Shown here piece after piece: positions 32,633 to 34,757 of a stretch of DNA of 34,757 nucleotides. Below the pieces are notes generated by a model, which was not told where the DNA came from, did not search any database, and was given only the letters and a program-made list of their open reading frames with translations. Origin of the DNA: an uncultured Eubacteriales bacterium (GTDB lineage Bacteria; Bacillota; Clostridia; Peptostreptococcales; Anaerovoracaceae). The stretch covers positions 1 through 34,757 of the forward strand of contig OMZI01000036.1 in the NCBI GenBank assembly GCA_900315485.1. Reading direction: 5' to 3'. Both the position numbers and the translations under genes were made by a program. Numbering within the stretch: position 1 is the stretch's first letter; each line of letters starts with the position of its first letter.

Positions 32633-33325
32633 ATGCGCGAAATAAGTATTTTTGTAGACGAGTCAGGTGATTTCGGGGAATATGAAAAGCATTCTCCGTA
32701 TTATATTGTCACGATGGTTTTCCATGATCAGAGCAAAGATATCAGTCAGGATATTATAAAGTTGGATAGGGAACTGAGAAATATAGGTTATAACAATCCT
32801 GTAATACATACTGAGCCGTTAATCAGGAAAGAAGAGGATTATGCGAATCTGAAACCGAATGAACGGCGTGCAATACTGTCGAGACTATTCTTTTTTACAA
32901 TGCATGCAGACATTTCGTTTAAGACATTCCTTTATGATAAGAGAGAATTTGATACTATTCTGAAACTGGAGGCAAGAATGGCCAGAGATCTCTCGCAGTT
33001 TCTCAGGTCGAATCTGGAATACATGCAGTCCTTTGATCATGTTATTTTGTATTATGATAATGGGCAAAGAGAACTGACCCGGATCCTAAACGTGGCTCTT
33101 GCTACAGAACTGTCAAATTATGATGTCAGGAGGGTCTTTCCATGGGAATATAAACTGTTCCAGGTTGCTGATTTGATATGTACATTAAAACTCACAGAGA
33201 AAAAGGTTGAACAGCAGGGCCTGTCGCGCTCTGAACAGTATATTTTCCATTCGAAAAGAGATTTGTACAAAGACTTCTTAAAACCAATCTCTCGCAAAGA
33301 GTGGGATAGCATAAAACATACGTAG
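32633..33325 (+). CDS. DUF3800 domain protein
   Basis: A 230-aa protein of the DUF3800 family, defined by an N-terminal FVDESGDFG (Asp9, Glu10), a central YYDNGQ and a C-terminal QVADLICTLK. The conserved acidic residues have led to the suggestion of an RNase H-like fold and nuclease activity; this is unproven. The family is frequent in mobile elements and defence islands. AAGGAG lies eight bases before the ATG. Its own promoter and structured leader make it an independent unit. Confidence 0.85.
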   Translation: MREISIFVDESGDFGEYEKHSPYYIVTMVFHDQSKDISQDIIKLDRELRNIGYNNPVIHTEPLIRKEEDYANLKPNERRAILSRLFFFTMHADISFKTFLYDKREFDTILKLEARMARDLSQFLRSNLEYMQSFDHVILYYDNGQRELTRILNVALATELSNYDVRRVFPWEYKLFQVADLICTLKLTEKKVEQQGLSRSEQYIFHSKRDLYKDFLKPISRKEWDSIKHT

Positions 33326-33373
33326 TAGGAAATATTTTCTTCAATCATATACTTTGATATGTCGGAAAAACGC

Positions 33374-33404
33374 TTGACCTTCAAGTCGCTTGATACTCTA
33401 TCAT
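33374..33404 (+). promoter_or_regulatory. MerR-type promoter/operator with 19-bp spacer
   Basis: TTGACC, a 19-bp spacer, TATCAT. The spacer contains the dyad TCAAG-TCG-CTTGA. An overlong spacer with a dyad in it is the hallmark of MerR-family activation, here likely autoregulation of the next gene. Confidence 0.75.
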
Positions 33405-33425
33405 AGGCTTGCAGGAGGAACCGTA

Positions 33426-34181
33426 ATGAAGATAAATGAAATAGAAAAACTGCTGGAGACACCGAAGGCAACCATCAGGTATTACGAAGAAGAAGGCTTG
33501 ATTAGGCCGGAAAGAACAGAAAAAGGATATAGAGAATATAATGAGGGTGATATAGAGACTCTTAAAATAATCATTATTCTCCGAAAAATGGGAATCTCTG
33601 TAGATGAAATTCGGAGAGTCATAAATGGCGAAGAATCTTTATATAGTGCTGCAGAGAGAAGCCGTGATGAGCTTCAGGCGCAGATCAAAGAACTGACTGG
33701 AGCAATCAGTCTTTGCAATCAGATCATTGCTGATGAATCTACAGTAGACAGTCTTAATACCAATGCTATCTGGGAGAGAATAAAAACTGATGAATCGAGA
33801 GGAATCGCATTTGCAAGTATATTAGATGATTATGCAGACTTCCAATCTGATATGTTTGGCTTTCCTGTGGAGAAGGAAGATTCATCGGCAAAGAAACTGA
33901 TCAGACTGGTTATCATACTCACATTGGTTGTGGTATGTTCTGTGGGATTAAGTTCATTGCTAGGGATAAGCTCTTTTTCAGATGGAATTAAAGAAAAAAT
34001 AACAGCTGTCACGGTTCTTACACTCATTTTTTCAGCAATATTCCTGATCAGTAGAAAGAATAAGAAAGCCGGTGATATAGCATTAAAAGTTGTCAGAATC
34101 GTATCGTTCGCAATTATTCTGATTGCAGTTCTCTTTCTCGCTGTTGCTTGGCTGAACAGCAAGCTTCATTTCTGGTTCTGA
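33426..34181 (+). CDS. MerR-family regulator with C-terminal membrane helices
   Basis: A 251-aa protein. Residues 1-70 are a MerR winged helix (KINEIEKLLETPKATIRYYEE, GYREYN, LRKMGISVDEIRRVI), then a dimerisation helix (75-102). Instead of a cytosolic effector domain it has about 50 linker residues and three hydrophobic segments near 158-179, 192-208 and 221-242, so it should be anchored in the membrane. The signal is unknown. The frame is open from 33390, but the ATG at 33426 has AGGAGG at ideal spacing and matches the MerR start. It is preceded by its own MerR-type promoter. Confidence 0.88.
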   Translation: MKINEIEKLLETPKATIRYYEEEGLIRPERTEKGYREYNEGDIETLKIIIILRKMGISVDEIRRVINGEESLYSAAERSRDELQAQIKELTGAISLCNQIIADESTVDSLNTNAIWERIKTDESRGIAFASILDDYADFQSDMFGFPVEKEDSSAKKLIRLVIILTLVVVCSVGLSSLLGISSFSDGIKEKITAVTVLTLIFSAIFLISRKNKKAGDIALKVVRIVSFAIILIAVLFLAVAWLNSKLHFWF

Positions 34182-34245
34182 TACTACATTAAGACTCGAT
34201 GCTATAACACATTATGAAATAACGGGAGATTTTGAAGCCAATTTC

Positions 34246-34326
34246 TGGAGGAAATCTGAACAGAGGCTCTGGAATCATTGAAATCACTGTCGTCTACAAA
34301 AGCAATTCTGTTCACCTGCTCCATTA
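34246..34326 (+). repeat. Degenerate border repeat, short copy
   Basis: From TGGAGGAAATC to TTCTGTTCACCTGCTCCATT this resembles the repeats at 19500 and 34401, but is about 20 bases shorter, and the terminator part is lost (only GGGCTTTCGG remains). Confidence 0.5.
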
Positions 34327-34400
34327 CATGGGCTTTCGGAAAAAAATCCGGGAGCTCATTTCATTTTCCTCCAACGAGCGAAACCGGATCAGCAATCAGT

Positions 34401-34541
34401 TGGAGGAAAACGAAAATAATTGGAGAAAACCCGAATATGCGTCTTGAAACCGTTGCAATTACTGGTGTTCAAAAAAGCGCTTCTGTTCACCCGCTCCATA
34501 GATCGGACTCCAGAGGCCATCTCCGGAGTCCTTTATTTTGC
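34401..34541 (+). repeat. Right island border: copy of tRNA-Gly 3' end plus terminator
   Basis: TTCACCCGCTCCATA (34486-34500) is identical to the tRNA-Gly 3' end. The terminator GGACTCC (34505-34511) / GGAGTCC (34525-34531) and CTTTATTTTGC follow. Upstream, TGGAGGAAA through GCAATTACTGGTGTTCA parallels 19500-19575. Small open frames across this repeat have no gene-like features. Confidence 0.7.
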
Positions 34542-34658
34542 CCGCAAACGTTGAAAATACGCCATTTGCATCCTCCGAAAACGACGCATATAAACTCACA
34601 AAAACGCATACAAACCTAAAGAATTGGAGATTTTTCTGGGGATGTCCCTTAACCCACT

Positions 34659-34671
34659 AAGGGAATCGAAC
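34659..34671 (-). repeat. Inverted copy of the tRNA-Gly T arm
   Basis: AAGGGAATCGAAC is the exact reverse complement of tRNA bases 6784-6796. It lies about 170 bases after the border tRNA tail. Just before it CCCTTA and TAAGGG form a small inverted repeat. I see no gene in 34542-34757. Confidence 0.55.
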
Positions 34672-34757
34672 TATATATAGATTAATACAATTGTTGATAC
34701 AGGCAAGTCAGCGATATTCTGTTAGACATCGACCGAGAAAATAAGTCAATGTTGACA

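Larger units (their letters stand above)
19500..34541. mobile_element. Defence island at tRNA-Gly-derived borders
   Basis: About 15 kb lies between two direct copies of the tRNA-Gly 3' end with its terminator. All cargo is accessory: AlbA_2 protein, Wadjet, IS3 remnant, TOTE-type primase-helicase, DUF3800 unit and MerR regulator. No integrase, relaxase or phage gene is seen, so it may be a relic or be moved by an enzyme encoded outside the window. The intact tRNA is 12.8 kb away, beyond the aromatic cluster, so the history is more complex than one insertion. Confidence 0.5.

Noticed and set aside
34232-34619. Two overlapping plus-strand frames after the MerR gene
   Set aside because: They run across the border repeats and terminator copy, have no ribosome site, and their peptides contain translated tRNA-tail sequence.

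Overview
This window looks like the chromosome of a low-to-medium GC Firmicute of the class Clostridia. The signs are the tuf-trxA neighbourhood, a stand-alone ECF transporter module, a Trp-type T-box, strong AGGAGG ribosome sites, sigma-A promoters and the style of the proteins. The genus cannot be fixed from sequence alone.

Region 1 (1-6660) is core genome. It holds the 3' end of tuf, trxA, an ornithine cyclodeaminase-family reductase, and the energy-coupling module ecfA1-ecfA2-ecfT behind a leader that contains a terminator. It ends with an unusual single reading frame that joins TrmB (tRNA m7G46 methyltransferase) to a class I aminotransferase. A tRNA-Gly(CCC) gene follows at 6734-6807.

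Region 2 (7374-19416) is an aromatic amino acid supercluster. On the minus strand is trpB (TrpB2 type) under a tryptophan T-box. Divergent from it run a DAHP-synthase-like gene that has lost its metal ligands, tyrA, a Phe/Tyr-rich leader peptide with a ribosome-mediated attenuator, a chorismate mutase joined to a half-deleted prephenate dehydratase plus ACT domain, aroB, aroC, an aroE-aroK fusion, aroA, an intact AroG-type DAHP synthase, an intact pheA and aroD. Together these cover every step from PEP plus erythrose-4-phosphate to chorismate, and on to phenylpyruvate and 4-hydroxyphenylpyruvate. The aminotransferase joined to trmB could supply the last transamination. Two degenerate paralogues that keep their regulatory domains sit beside intact catalytic copies, which suggests allosteric partners.

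Region 3 (about 19500-34541) is an accessory defence island. It is bordered by partial copies of the 3' end of the tRNA-Gly gene together with its terminator. Cargo, in order: an AlbA_2/Schlafen-like ATP-binding regulator, a complete Wadjet (JetABCD) SMC-like plasmid-defence operon, an IS3-family transposase broken by an in-frame amber codon, a 994-aa primase-helicase-PLD protein of the TOTE conflict-system type, a structured RNA followed by a DUF3800 protein, and a membrane-anchored MerR-type regulator with a typical 19-bp-spacer promoter. No integrase is present in the window. The last 570 bases carry degenerate repeat copies and no convincing gene.
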